DNA of 64,000 bases from Blastococcus sp. TML/M2B (GTDB lineage Bacteria; Actinomycetota; Actinomycetes; Mycobacteriales; Geodermatophilaceae), in assembly GCF_016612865.1 (NCBI RefSeq), contig NZ_JAENZZ010000001.1, positions 1,240,001 through 1,304,000 on the forward strand, read 5' to 3'. A program made the translations under genes and the position numbers. Position 1 is the stretch's first letter. The number at the start of each line of letters is the position of its first letter. Below are positions 1 through 9,448 of the stretch, piece after piece. The notes beneath the pieces are model-generated. The model did no database searches. It worked only from the letters and a program-made list of their open reading frames with translations, and was not told where the DNA came from.

Positions 1-192
1 GGACAGGTGGTGCGAGTCCCGATCGACCGACGACTGCAGACCGCCGGTCTGACCGGGGACCGGTTGCCCAAGGGAGTGGAGGCCGCCGGCCGGTCGCTGG
101 CCGTGCTGCTGATGCCAGCCGTGCCACCGCAGCCTCGGCATCGGCACCGGGCGGCAGCCTTCCAGCCTGGCGCGGCGGGGGAGGCCCGGTGA
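1..192 (+). CDS. 3' end of an unidentified conjugation-locus gene (partial)
   Basis: The reading frame is open from the first base and ends in a TGA that overlaps the GTG of the next gene (GTGA), the coupling style seen throughout this operon, so it is probably the tail of a real gene that begins left of the window. The visible 63 residues are rich in Arg, Pro and Ala with no motif I recognise. No function is assigned. Only the frame and the coupling to the pilin-like gene support it. Confidence 0.4.
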   Translation, partial: GQVVRVPIDRRLQTAGLTGDRLPKGVEAAGRSLAVLLMPAVPPQPRHRHRAAAFQPGAAGEAR

Positions 193-572
193 CAAATCCG
201 CGCAGAACCGCACCCGCAGCGGTACGAGCGGCCTTGGCCGTCGCGTTCATCGCTGGGGCTCTGGTCGTGCTGACCGCATGGCCGGCCACCGCGGCGTCGG
301 TCGAGTTGACCGCGGCGGTCTGCCCTGAGGCGCCGCCGGGAGTGGAGGCCTTTGCCGATCAGGTGACGGCGTGGGTGAAGTGGGGGGTACTGGCGCTGAT
401 CGGGATCGCCGCGGTCGTGTCGTTGGGCTCGGTCCTGGTGGGCCGGATGTTCTCCCATCCGCATGCCTCGCGGTACGGGGCGATGGGCATCGCGGTGGTC
501 GTGATGGTGGCCATCACCTACACGGTCATCCTGGTCATCCTCAGTTCGATCACCGGCAGTGGGTGCACCTGA
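189..572 (+). CDS. small two-helix membrane protein, VirB2/TrbC pilin-like
   Basis: A 127-residue protein with an N-terminal hydrophobic segment ending in an Ala-rich cleavage-like site (about residues 15-36), a short hydrophilic stretch with one Cys, then two hydrophobic helices (about 62-80 and 95-118) separated by a short polar loop. This signal-plus-two-helix layout at the head of a type IV secretion operon is that of TrbC/VirB2 pilins, but no strict signature is visible. The GTG start overlaps the preceding stop, and its own stop overlaps the next ATG. The role as channel or pilus subunit is inferred from position and topology. Confidence 0.6.
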   Translation: MTNPRRTAPAAVRAALAVAFIAGALVVLTAWPATAASVELTAAVCPEAPPGVEAFADQVTAWVKWGVLALIGIAAVVSLGSVLVGRMFSHPHASRYGAMGIAVVVMVAITYTVILVILSSITGSGCT

Positions 573-1378
573 TGCGCCGCCGTCCTGACGTACATGGGAG
601 CAGTGCGCCGGAGTGGAGCCCGGCGCGTCTTCTTGCGGTGCTCGTGGTCAGCGCGGCGGTGGCGCTGGCGGTGCTGGCCGGCCTGGTCCTGGCAGTCATC
701 GGAGGGCTGACCGAAGAGCCTGACGAGAGCGCCCCCGCCCGTCGGGCGGCTAGCACTGCCCCGGACATGACGCGGCGCGATGCGCTGGCCGCCGCCCCGA
801 TGCCGACCGCCGAGCCCGACGATGCGCTGCCCGGGGCAGTGTCGAACCAGGCTGCCGGTGTTCTCGAGTTGCCGCGCGCCACCGGCGTGGGCCCGACGGA
901 CGTGCCCACCGGCTTCCCGCGTACTCCGGAGGGTGCGCTGGCGCAGTTGGCGGCGATCGACGTGACGGCGATGCAGAGCGGCTCGATGGACGGCGTGCGA
1001 CGGGTGATCGCCGAGTGGGCCGCTCCTGGCGGGCCGACCTCAGAGACGTGGTCCGGGGTGGACGGCATGGCCAACTTGTTGTCTGCGGCGGGCCTGTCCG
1101 GTGCGGGGTCGCCGCAGCTGGCGATCGTCGTCCGTCCGGTGATGGGGCTGATCAAGGGCACGGTGGGCGAGGACTTCGCCGTGGTGTGCGTGAACTTCGA
1201 GTTCACCGTCACAGTGGAGCAGACCTCCAGGATCGCGATCGCCGACTGCCAGCGCATGGCCTGGGTCGGGGACCGGTGGGTCATCGGCCCGGGGGAGGAG
1301 CCGGCGCCGGCGCCCTCGGTCTGGCCAGGCACAGAGGCAGCCATCGCAGCCGGCTACCGGGACCTGCGCTATGTCTGA
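572..1378 (+). CDS. membrane-anchored conjugal transfer protein, VirB8/NTF2-like
   Basis: 268 residues: a short cytoplasmic N-terminus, one strong transmembrane helix (about 20-45), a Pro/Ala-rich linker, and a C-terminal soluble domain (about 115-268) that should lie outside the membrane. One N-terminal anchor plus an NTF2-like outer domain is the plan of VirB8/TcpC-type proteins, which hold the secretion channel together. The ATG overlaps the stop of the pilin-like gene (TGATG), and the end overlaps the start of the VirB6-like gene. Family placement is inference from topology and neighbours. Confidence 0.6.
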   Translation: MRRRPDVHGSSAPEWSPARLLAVLVVSAAVALAVLAGLVLAVIGGLTEEPDESAPARRAASTAPDMTRRDALAAAPMPTAEPDDALPGAVSNQAAGVLELPRATGVGPTDVPTGFPRTPEGALAQLAAIDVTAMQSGSMDGVRRVIAEWAAPGGPTSETWSGVDGMANLLSAAGLSGAGSPQLAIVVRPVMGLIKGTVGEDFAVVCVNFEFTVTVEQTSRIAIADCQRMAWVGDRWVIGPGEEPAPAPSVWPGTEAAIAAGYRDLRYV

Positions 1379-2976
1379 GCAGCGACGCGGAGGGCGTAGC
1401 GGCTGGGGACGCCGACTGGGAGCGGTCCTTCTCCTCTCGCTGGCGGTCTGGTCGTTGTCCACAGGTCCGGCGGCGGCCGCAGACGAGATGGTGACGGCCT
1501 TTCCGGCGGTTCCGGGGGTGGGCGGCTCGCTGCCGTGCCTGCCGATCAATCCGTTCTGCGCGGTCGGCGAAGCAGCCGGCGCGGTGGTCGAAGACGTCTG
1601 GGTCAATGCCATGTTGTCGCTGTGGGAGGCCGGGCTGTGGCTGCTGAGTTTGGCGTTCTTGGTGATCGACGCTTTGGCCACTCCGGACCTGTCCGCCGGT
1701 GGCCCGCTGGCCGCCGTCTATCCGGTGACGTTCGGCATCGGCGCGACCGTGGCCGCGCTGATGGCCATGGTCCAGCTGGGTATCGCGGCGGTGCGCCGGG
1801 ACGGGCAGACGCTGGGCCGGCTGGTGATCGGACTGCTGCAGTTCGGGCTGGTCTGGGCCAGCTACGTCGGGGTGGCGGCACTGCTGGTCACCGGGGTCTC
1901 CGGACTGACCACCGCCCTGCTGCGCAGCCTGCTCGACATCGACACCCTGGCCGCCTTCGACCCGTCGATCAGCGTGAGCCGCGATCTGGTCGACGGCACG
2001 GTTGCCACCGTGCTGGGGGTCAGCTCGATCTTTCTGCTGGTGCCGGCCAGTGTGGGCTACCTGCTGCTGATGCTGGTCCGCGAGGCAGCACTGATCGTGC
2101 TGGCCGCGACCTCTGCGATCTCGGCAGGAGGACTGCTGGCGCAGACGTCGAGCACCTGGTTCTGGCGCAGCCTCCGCTGGTTCCTCGCCGCGCTGCTGGT
2201 TGCGCCCGTCGCCGTGCTCGTCCTCGGCGTCGGAGTGACCATCACCGAGGGCATCCTCACCGGAGCAGAGGAGACGAGCACCGAGGCCGCGATCGGCATG
2301 GCAGTTGTCGGCTGCCTATTGATCCTGCTCGGAGCGATCTGTCCGCTGGCGCTGTTCCGGCTCCTGGCCTTCGTCGACCCTGGCACGTCGAGTGGTGCGG
2401 CCCTGCGCTCCTCGCTGGCCGCTTCCGGCGGAGTCATGGGCGCGCTGCAGAAGGCCGGTGGCGGGCGGGCGGCCGTGGCCACCGCGACGGCGGGTGCCAG
2501 CATCCGGTGGTGTGGCTGCCTCAGGCGCCGCGGCGCAGCTGGCCGGTGACCGCGCGCAGGGCGAGTCGACCGCAGACGCGGCGACCAGCGGGCGCTTCGC
2601 CGGCGCGCTGCGTGCGCTGACCACCGGCACCTCCACGGCCGGCCGATTGGCGGCGGGGGTGGCCGCCTCGGCGTCCGACGTGCTGTCGGGTGCCGGAGTC
2701 GGACACACCCACCCATACTACGGACAACCGCTGCCCACCCGGGTACCGGCGCGCGGCAGCGGCTCCGGCGGAGGGGCGGCGACCGGAGGCGGGCACGGCC
2801 GCGGGCGCCGTCCCGACGACGATGGAACACAGCCGACGGGACTGAGCGGGAATGGGCGCGCTCACCATCCCGGAGGCGCATCCACTGCGGCCTGGCCCGC
2901 CGAGCGGTTCGACGGCATCGCGCCTGACCGGCCCGGGGAGAGCGGTCCGATCGGTCCCGGCCAGGACGACGCGTGA
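1371..2976 (+). CDS. VirB6/TrbL-like polytopic channel protein, broken by a frameshift
   Basis: A signal peptide (about residues 15-37) is followed by at least six hydrophobic helices, then a Gly/Ala-rich hydrophilic tail, the plan of TrbL/VirB6 inner-membrane channel subunits. The first frame stops at 2549, but the tail continues in the +1 frame from about 2490 to 2976. Removing one base in that region gives exactly 535 codons ending in a TGA that overlaps the next start. I therefore read it as one 534-residue gene with a single-base insertion, either an assembly error or a recent mutation. It probably forms the inner-membrane pore with the SCO6880-like and VirB4-like partners downstream. 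Confidence 0.7.
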
Positions 2977-4490
2977 TGAACGCCGTCCGCTACGGCGACT
3001 ACTCCCGCGACGTCTCCGGCTGGTTCCTCGGCATGACCGGCGCCCAACTGGCCCTCGTCACCCTCACGGGCCTACCGGCGCTGTTGGCCCTGAACGCGCA
3101 GGCATGGGGGCTGTTCGCCATCTGGCTGCCGGTGTGGGCGCTGCTGGCCGCCGTGCTGTTGGTCCCCATCCGAGGGCGGGCGGCGGGCCGCTGGTTCGCC
3201 GTCCTCTGCCTGCACGCGATCGGAGGTGCGATGGGCTGGACGGTGTTCGGCTCCCGAGCCGCGTCCGGGAAGGCAGAGGACCTGTCCGAGGCGGACCTGC
3301 CCGGGGTGCTCGCCGGTATCCGCACTCACGACGGACCGCCTTATGGGCAGATGTTCACCCGCCCGGTAATTGTGCAGAACTCCGCGGCGCGCACGTGGGC
3401 GGCCGTGGCGCGGATCGACCATTCCGGCATAGGCCTGGCCGAGCCGGACGAGCGGGACGGGATGGGCGCCGGCCTGGCCGAGCTGTGCGAGATCGCCGCA
3501 CGCACCGAACTGGTCGACACACTGGCGCTGCAGGTGCGCACGGTGCCGGACGACGGCGCCGAGCGCGCAGCGTGGGAGCAGGCGCACACGCGTGCGGACG
3601 CCGCGCCCCTAGCCGCCCGGGTGAACGCGCTGCTGGGTGCCACCCTCACTCCGGCCGCGGTGCGCACCGAGGCCTTCGTGACCGTCGTCATCGGCGAGAG
3701 CCGGATCGGCCGGGCCGCGAAGGAAAGCGGCGGCGGGGTGGACGGCCGCGCCCGGGTGCTGCACGGGGTGATGGCCGAGGTCGAGAGTGCGCTGCGCGGC
3801 CCGGTCGGCTGCACCGCAGTCACCTGGCTGGACTCGGCCGCACTCGCTGCCGCGGTGCGCACCGGCTTCGCGCCCGGCGACCGTGGCCAACTGATCGCCG
3901 CCGACCTGGCCGCCGCCAGCGGCGCCCAGCTGGCGACCGGGGTGCCGATGGCCGCCGCCGGACCCACCCAGGCTCGCGCCGAGCTACGGCACTACGTGCA
4001 CGACGCCTGGGCGTCGGTCACCGACACGATCCTGCTACCCGACTCCGGGGCGGTGCTCGGCGCACTGGCCCCGGTGCTCGTGCCGACGACGGCGGGGGAG
4101 CGGCGTTGTCTGACAGTGTTCCTCGCCCCCCTGCCGCTGGACCGGGCCACCCGGCTGGTCGGACGGGAGGACATGAGTGCCACCACCGGCAACGAGCTGC
4201 GCGCCCGCATGGGCTTTCGGCAGCGGGCCCGGCAGCGACGGGACACCGAGCGGATCGGTACCGCCGACGAGAAGCTGGCCGCCGGGCGGGCGCTCGTCCG
4301 TCCCGCCGTCGCGGCCTGCGTCACCGTCCCGGCCACCTGGCCGGTGGACGAGCACGGCCGCCGGCTCGCAGCGTCGGTCCGTGCCGCCGGCTTCGTGCCG
4401 TTGCGGCTGGACCTGGCACAGGACTCCGGCTTTGCCGCCGCCGCCATTCCCCTCGGCGTCGGGCTGCCCAACCGGCGAGGACGACGGTGA
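2976..4490 (+). CDS. SCO6880-family type IV secretion protein
   Basis: 504 residues with two adjacent hydrophobic helices near the N-terminus (about 20-40 and 45-70) and a long soluble remainder. This is the layout of SCO6880-type proteins, which always sit just before the VirB4-type ATPase in actinobacterial conjugative elements; the short N-terminal membrane part resembles PrgI-type subunits. The ATG follows the VirB6-like stop in a TGATG junction; an in-frame GTG one codon earlier is also possible. The stop overlaps the GTG of the ATPase gene. It is probably the membrane partner that docks the ATPase. Confidence 0.75.
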   Translation: MNAVRYGDYSRDVSGWFLGMTGAQLALVTLTGLPALLALNAQAWGLFAIWLPVWALLAAVLLVPIRGRAAGRWFAVLCLHAIGGAMGWTVFGSRAASGKAEDLSEADLPGVLAGIRTHDGPPYGQMFTRPVIVQNSAARTWAAVARIDHSGIGLAEPDERDGMGAGLAELCEIAARTELVDTLALQVRTVPDDGAERAAWEQAHTRADAAPLAARVNALLGATLTPAAVRTEAFVTVVIGESRIGRAAKESGGGVDGRARVLHGVMAEVESALRGPVGCTAVTWLDSAALAAAVRTGFAPGDRGQLIAADLAAASGAQLATGVPMAAAGPTQARAELRHYVHDAWASVTDTILLPDSGAVLGALAPVLVPTTAGERRCLTVFLAPLPLDRATRLVGREDMSATTGNELRARMGFRQRARQRRDTERIGTADEKLAAGRALVRPAVAACVTVPATWPVDEHGRRLAASVRAAGFVPLRLDLAQDSGFAAAAIPLGVGLPNRRGRR

Positions 4491-5995
4491 CCCGCCGCGG
4501 CTCCCGCCGGGGCCGGGACGTCGCCGTCCTCCTCGACGACTTCGGTCACCGGCTGCCCGCCGTCCCCGCCGTGGAGCCGGGGCCACGGGAGCGCGGGCCG
4601 TTCGTCGAGTCGGTGCCCCGCCTGGGGCCGCGTGGGCGCGGCCGGGGCCGGGCGGCGACACCGGCGCCGCTGTCGGTGTGGCGGATGACGTCGGAGCAGA
4701 CGCCGGTGGTGTGGCCGCTGATCGCCAGCAGCGGGCTACCGCCTACGGGCGCCCAGATGGGCATCGACCTGCTGTCGGGCGGGGCGTTCTACTGCGATCC
4801 GGTCGGCTGGGTCACCGACGACGACATCCCGGTCACCAACCCGAACGTCGTGGTCTTCGGCAAGCCCGGCCGCGGCAAGTCCGCCACCGTCAAAGCTTTC
4901 GCGCTGCGCATGCTCGCGTACGGCTACCGCACCCTCGTCCTGGGCGACACCAAGGACGAGTACGAGCCGCTGTGCCGCGCGCTGGGCGTGGAGCCGTTCG
5001 TCATCGGCCACGGACTCTCCGCCCGGGTCAACCCACTGGCTTTCGGCCCGCTCGGTCACGGCTGGGAGCAGCTCGATGCCGCCGAGGCCCGCCGCCGCGA
5101 GGCCATCATGTTCGCCCGCTGGCTGGTGCTGATCCGCGGCCTGGTCGGCTCGCAGAACGTGCCCTTCGGCCCGGTGGAGGAGACCGCCGTCGGTGAGGCG
5201 CTGCGCCTGCTCACCGGCTACCGCAGCGGAGCCACCCGGCTGACCGAGCCCACCATCCCTCAGCTGTGGCAAGCCCTGGACGAGCCCACGGACGGCCTCG
5301 TCGCCTCGTGCCGCTACGCCGACCGGCGGCACTTCCTCGACGCCACCCGCACCCTGCGCGATGCCCTTGGCTCTCTCGTCAAGGGCTCGTTAGCCGGGTT
5401 GTTCGACGACCACACGTCGATCGAGGTCGACTGGCGCGCGCCGATCCAGTCGCTGTCGCTGTCCCGCCTCGAGCCGCTCGGTGACCAGGCCGTCGGCATC
5501 GCCTTGACCTGCCTGAACTCCTGGGGACAGGCGATGCGCGAGATCGCCGACCTAGGCGACCTGCGCATCGTCATCCGCGACGAGACCTGGCGGCAGATGC
5601 GCCTCGGTGCCGAGGCGATGAAGAGCCTGGACGCCAACCTACGGCTGTCCCGCCGCGACGCCGACGTGCAGATCCTGCTCGCGCACAAGCCCTCGGACAT
5701 GCTCACCGCCGGCGACGCCTCCTCCCAGGCGGTGGCCATCGCCCGCGACCTGCTGCACCTGTGCGACGTCAAGGTGCTGCACGGCCAGGACCAGGCCGTC
5801 GCCGACGAGCTCGCCACCATGCTCGGGCTGACCCCGATCGCCCAGCGGGTGGTCACCGACTGGGCGATCGCCGGCAAGGGCCGGGCCCTCTGGCTGGTTG
5901 GCGACCGGGCGTTCAAGGTGCAGACCGTCCTCACGGCGCCCGAGCTGGCCCTGACCGACACCAACGAGGCCCTCACCGTTGGACGTCCGGCATGA
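4487..5995 (+). CDS. VirB4/TraC-type conjugation ATPase
   Basis: 502 residues. A Walker A motif (G-K-P-G-R-G-K-S, residues 125-132) sits in a RecA-like fold, with an acidic strand and an R-D-E-T-W segment near residues 363-367 as the Walker B area and a downstream hydrophobic strand with A-H-K-P. This is the AAA/HerA-like ATPase domain of VirB4 proteins, which energise pilus assembly and substrate transfer. Classical VirB4 is longer; the missing N-terminal half appears to be supplied by the preceding SCO6880-like protein. GTG start overlaps the previous stop (GTGA); the end overlaps the peptidase start (ATGA). Confidence 0.85.
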   Translation: MTRRGSRRGRDVAVLLDDFGHRLPAVPAVEPGPRERGPFVESVPRLGPRGRGRGRAATPAPLSVWRMTSEQTPVVWPLIASSGLPPTGAQMGIDLLSGGAFYCDPVGWVTDDDIPVTNPNVVVFGKPGRGKSATVKAFALRMLAYGYRTLVLGDTKDEYEPLCRALGVEPFVIGHGLSARVNPLAFGPLGHGWEQLDAAEARRREAIMFARWLVLIRGLVGSQNVPFGPVEETAVGEALRLLTGYRSGATRLTEPTIPQLWQALDEPTDGLVASCRYADRRHFLDATRTLRDALGSLVKGSLAGLFDDHTSIEVDWRAPIQSLSLSRLEPLGDQAVGIALTCLNSWGQAMREIADLGDLRIVIRDETWRQMRLGAEAMKSLDANLRLSRRDADVQILLAHKPSDMLTAGDASSQAVAIARDLLHLCDVKVLHGQDQAVADELATMLGLTPIAQRVVTDWAIAGKGRALWLVGDRAFKVQTVLTAPELALTDTNEALTVGRPA

Positions 5996-7158
5996 GCGGG
6001 ACGGCCGAAGCACTGGCGCGGGCGTACGCAAAGCGGTGGCTGTGGAAGGCCGCCGCTCCCGTCGCCGTCCCGGTGTTCGGCGTACTGACGCTGCTGCTGA
6101 TCCCTCTCGCGGTTCTCGCCGCACCGGAGGCGTCGACGGCGTCGTCGTCCTGCTCGATCGGCGGCACCGGCGCCACCGTCGCCGGCACCGACCTGGACGC
6201 CGTCCAGATGGGCCACGCGCAGACCATCGTGACCGTCGCCGCAGCCCTTGGACTCGACCCGTACGCGGCCACCGTGGCGCTGGCCACCGCCTACCAGGAG
6301 TCCCGCATCCGAATGCTGGCCAACGAGGGCAGCAGCCACGAACTCACCGCCGAACAGGCCGCGGTGACCGCCACGAGCCTGACCTATCCGCATGACGGGC
6401 TCGGCTCCGATCACGACAGCGTCAACGCCTTCCAACAGCGCTGGATCGCCGGCTGGGGCACCGTCGCTCAGCTGATGGACCCCGTCTACGCCGCCGAGAC
6501 CTTCTACCGCCGGCTCGTGGCCGTACCCGACTGGCGCACCATCCCGCTCACCCAGGCCGCACAGGCCGTGCAGGTCTCGGCCCATGGAGGCGCCTACGCC
6601 CGCTGGGAGCCGCTCGCCCGCGAGCTGACGGCCGTGCTGTGGTCGGCTGCCCAGGCGACCGCGGCCGACCCGGGCGGCGCGGTGGCCGACGTCTGCCCCG
6701 GGTTGCCCGTGGCCGCCGGGTCGTGGATCCGGCCCACCGCCGGCACCGTCACCTCCGGCTACGGGAGCCGTGGGGGCGCCCTGCACGCCGGGGTCGACAT
6801 CGCCGGACCCCGCGACACCCCGGTCTACGCCGCCGCCGACGGCACCGTGACCACCGCCGCCTGCACCAGCGCCTACTGCGACCGCGACGGAAGCCTGAGC
6901 CTGGCCGGCTACGGCAACCTCGTCGAACTCGACCACGGCGACGGGGTGACCACCCGCTACGCGCATTTGTCCGGCTACACCGTCATGCCCAGCCAGCGGG
7001 TGCCCGCGGGTGCGCTGATCGGTTTCCAGGGCTCCACCGGCAACAGCACCGGCGTCCACCTGCACTTCGAGGTCCGCCTCGACGGCGCGCCGATCGACCC
7101 CGTGCCCTGGCTGGTCGACCGCGGCATCGACCCGCATGCCCCCAACCCCGCCGGCTGA
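5992..7158 (+). CDS. secreted M23 peptidoglycan hydrolase of the conjugation system
   Basis: 388 residues: N-terminal membrane anchor (about 20-45), a goose-lysozyme/transglycosylase-like region with an Ala-Thr-Ala-Tyr-Gln-Glu-Ser stretch near residue 100, then a C-terminal LytM/M23 domain. The zinc ligands are visible as H265-x-x-x-D269 and H356-L-H358. Such two-domain lysins open the peptidoglycan layer for the transfer channel, the role of VirB1-type proteins. ATG overlaps the stop of the VirB4-like gene. A peptidase acting in ordinary wall turnover is the alternative, but the position inside the operon argues against it. Confidence 0.85.
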   Translation: MSGTAEALARAYAKRWLWKAAAPVAVPVFGVLTLLLIPLAVLAAPEASTASSSCSIGGTGATVAGTDLDAVQMGHAQTIVTVAAALGLDPYAATVALATAYQESRIRMLANEGSSHELTAEQAAVTATSLTYPHDGLGSDHDSVNAFQQRWIAGWGTVAQLMDPVYAAETFYRRLVAVPDWRTIPLTQAAQAVQVSAHGGAYARWEPLARELTAVLWSAAQATAADPGGAVADVCPGLPVAAGSWIRPTAGTVTSGYGSRGGALHAGVDIAGPRDTPVYAAADGTVTTAACTSAYCDRDGSLSLAGYGNLVELDHGDGVTTRYAHLSGYTVMPSQRVPAGALIGFQGSTGNSTGVHLHFEVRLDGAPIDPVPWLVDRGIDPHAPNPAG

Positions 7159-7212
7159 CCGGCAGAGAGGGAAGCAGGACGTGGACAACCACCACCGACC
7201 CGGGGCCGGCGC

Positions 7213-7833
7213 GTGACGACGCCGTTCCGGCGCCGCGATCCGCAGCCGTTCGCCCGGGGATGGGAATTGACCGTCGCCGCAGTCGGTGGCGCTCTGATCG
7301 CCGTCGCACTGGCGGCCCTGGTCGGTCTTGGACTTGCCTCGGCGTTGTGGGGCAGTGGCTGGGTGTGGCCGCAGGGCACCGAGACGGTCACCCGCGTCCT
7401 CGGCGGGCTCCTGGACGGCGACCCCGGCCGCGGCCTGCCGCCCGACCAACTGCGTCAGGTCGCCGGGCCCATCCCGGTGTACGCGTGTGTTGCCGCCGCC
7501 GAGCTCGTCCTGCTGACCGCTGCAGTCCTCACCGCTGTCCTGGTCACCCGCTATCGACGCCCGGGCGACGCCCGCGGCGGCATGGCCACCCGCAGGGAGG
7601 CCGAGCAAGCCCTCGGGTTGCGCCAGCTCCGCGCCGGGCGATCGGTCATCCGCCCGGACCGCTACCCGTCCGGAGGCAGCCGAGGACGCCTTCATCGCCT
7701 CGTGTCCACAGGCGGCGACACGATCCGCGGGCGCACCCACAGATCCGTCCAGAGCACCACTTCCCGATCGACCTCCCCAGCACCGTCGACCCAGGCATCA
7801 CCCGTCCGCACCGTGAAGGAGAACCCGCGATGA
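7213..7833 (+). CDS. two-helix membrane protein of the transfer operon, unknown
   Basis: 206 residues with two hydrophobic helices (about 20-42 and 90-112) and a basic, Ser/Arg-rich cytoplasmic tail. No motif identifies the family; the position between the lysin and the coupling-protein genes suggests a structural or docking subunit. GTG start; the stop overlaps the ATG of the next gene (ATGA), which supports the frame right to its end. A short upstream frame (GTG at 7182, 11 codons) ends in a TGA overlapping this start and could be a translational leader. Confidence 0.5.
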   Translation: MTTPFRRRDPQPFARGWELTVAAVGGALIAVALAALVGLGLASALWGSGWVWPQGTETVTRVLGGLLDGDPGRGLPPDQLRQVAGPIPVYACVAAAELVLLTAAVLTAVLVTRYRRPGDARGGMATRREAEQALGLRQLRAGRSVIRPDRYPSGGSRGRLHRLVSTGGDTIRGRTHRSVQSTTSRSTSPAPSTQASPVRTVKENPR

Positions 7834-8139
7834 GCTCAACCGACGACGGCCTGACCCCCGATCTGCTCGCCGCCCGCGCCGAGGCTGCGGCACTGTTCGC
7901 CGCCGCTTCCCGCAACGACCAGGCGGGGCCGACAGCGCAGCTGCACTGCCTCGCTGCCGCCACCGCCTTGCGTGCGCCCAGTGGCCCGGTGCCCGCGACC
8001 GGCCGACGGCACCGATCCCGACCGGCTCGTCGAGCAGGCGCTGCGCATCCTCGGCAACCTGCCTGCCGCCGATTTCGCGCACCCCGACGTCCTCGCCGCC
8101 GCCCAGCACGGCCACCGAGCGCTGCGTACGCCACGCTGA
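7830..8139 (+). CDS. small unknown transfer-operon protein, frameshifted
   Basis: The ATG frame encodes an Ala-rich helical protein that loses its pattern near base 8000. The +1 frame then continues the same acidic-helical composition (Asp-Pro-Asp-Arg-Leu-Val-Glu-Gln, ending Leu-Arg-Thr-Pro-Arg) to a TGA that overlaps the next ATG. Allowing one inserted base gives exactly 103 codons. Small Ala-rich proteins at this place are common in actinobacterial elements; the function is unknown. A natural programmed frameshift cannot be excluded but no slippery site is evident. Confidence 0.5.
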
Positions 8140-9437
8140 TGGCCACCTCGCTCGGGCAGCTGCTCGACGCCCTCGCTGACACAGCGCGGACCACGGACGA
8201 CAGCGCAGCGGCGCGCGCCGATGCAGGCACTGGGCTGGGCCACCTGGGTCGGGCGTTGGTCCACCTGCGCCGCGACGGGGTCTCCCCATTCGCCGGCGAT
8301 CGCCGTGAACAGCAGGTCGCCGCCCTGGCTGCTGCCTGCACCGAGCTCGGCGTCCGGGCTCCAGCAACAGAGTCGGCGTTGACCCGGCTGGCGGCTGCCG
8401 CGGCCGACACCGTCGGCGTCCTGTATGACCACACCACCGTGACCAGCCGGTGGGCCGTCGCCACCGCCGTAGCCGAGGCAGTGACGCCGCTGGCCGAGGT
8501 GGTCGCCCACCGCCTGCCTGCCGGTCCGACGACGCAGTGGCACGCTGAGGTCGAGCGTCAGGCGGCCCTGGTCCAGCAGACCGCCGCGCTGCAGCCGCCG
8601 ACCCGTGCCGACGTCGCCGTCCTCGACCGTCCCGTTCCCGGACCCGCGGTCGATGCGTCCGCCGACCCGGCACGGGTGGTCCCCGACGCCATCGGCGTCC
8701 TTCTGCAGGCCACGGCCCGAGCCAATGATCCGCCGTCGGTCACCGAGGTCCTGGCCTACACGATCGCCGCCCAGACACTCAGCTCCGCCGCGGAGCGCCT
8801 CGGCTCCACCGACGCACCACCACCCGCAGGTCAGACGACGGCGGCCGACGCCTGGCGCGCCGTCCGAGCATCCCTGCGTCCGTATGACGACGGCAGCCGT
8901 CACTTCCACCAGCACGCACCATTCGGCGTCACCGCAGCCGGTCGACTCCATGCCGCCCTCCGCTCCGCCGAACCTGACCCGGCCACCTGGACGGCGTCTC
9001 TGCGCGCATCAGTCACGTCCGCGGCCCAGCACCTGCCAACGCTCGCCACGCAGCTGCTGTACCGCACCGTCCGGTCCTGGGCGGACAATGGATCCCTGAT
9101 CGCCTACGCCCGGGACGTGCCGCCGCGCGAGGAGCGGGTGGCCGCGTACCTGCGGGGATATCAGCCCGGCGGGCTGGTCCGGGTCAACGCCACCGACCTG
9201 CAACCGGTCGCCGGCGCCCTGCACAACGCCCGGCTGCTCTCCCTCGCCGTCGCCGACCGGGCGGCCGATCCGGGCGCCCGCGCGACGGTCGGCTTCCCGC
9301 GCCGGGCCTGGGCCGCGAATCGGGCGCTGCTCGACGACCCGCAGACGCCGGTCGCGCTCAGCGTGGCCATTCAGCAGGCCCACCAGCAGCTGCAGGCGGC
9401 GCGAGCCCAGCGGTCCGGGCCCAGCCGGGCACGGTGA
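8139..9437 (+). CDS. Ala-rich alpha-helical protein between lysin and coupling-protein genes, unknown
   Basis: 432 residues, almost wholly alpha-helical by composition, with no membrane helix, nucleotide motif or Cys cluster. The ATG overlaps the stop of the preceding small gene, and its own TGA lies 12 bases before the coupling-protein ATG, so it is part of the transfer operon. Proteins of this size and composition are usual directly before the VirD4-type gene in actinobacterial elements and may be scaffold or substrate-recognition factors; that is an inference from position only. Confidence 0.55.
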   Translation: MATSLGQLLDALADTARTTDDSAAARADAGTGLGHLGRALVHLRRDGVSPFAGDRREQQVAALAAACTELGVRAPATESALTRLAAAAADTVGVLYDHTTVTSRWAVATAVAEAVTPLAEVVAHRLPAGPTTQWHAEVERQAALVQQTAALQPPTRADVAVLDRPVPGPAVDASADPARVVPDAIGVLLQATARANDPPSVTEVLAYTIAAQTLSSAAERLGSTDAPPPAGQTTAADAWRAVRASLRPYDDGSRHFHQHAPFGVTAAGRLHAALRSAEPDPATWTASLRASVTSAAQHLPTLATQLLYRTVRSWADNGSLIAYARDVPPREERVAAYLRGYQPGGLVRVNATDLQPVAGALHNARLLSLAVADRAADPGARATVGFPRRAWAANRALLDDPQTPVALSVAIQQAHQQLQAARAQRSGPSRAR

Positions 9438-9448
9438 AGGGAAGTCGG

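Noticed and set aside
5314..7740. An 808-codon minus-strand open frame across the transfer genes
   Set aside because: Gly/Arg/Ala-rich shadow of the VirB4-like and M23 genes without motifs or a ribosome site; the plus-strand genes are clear.
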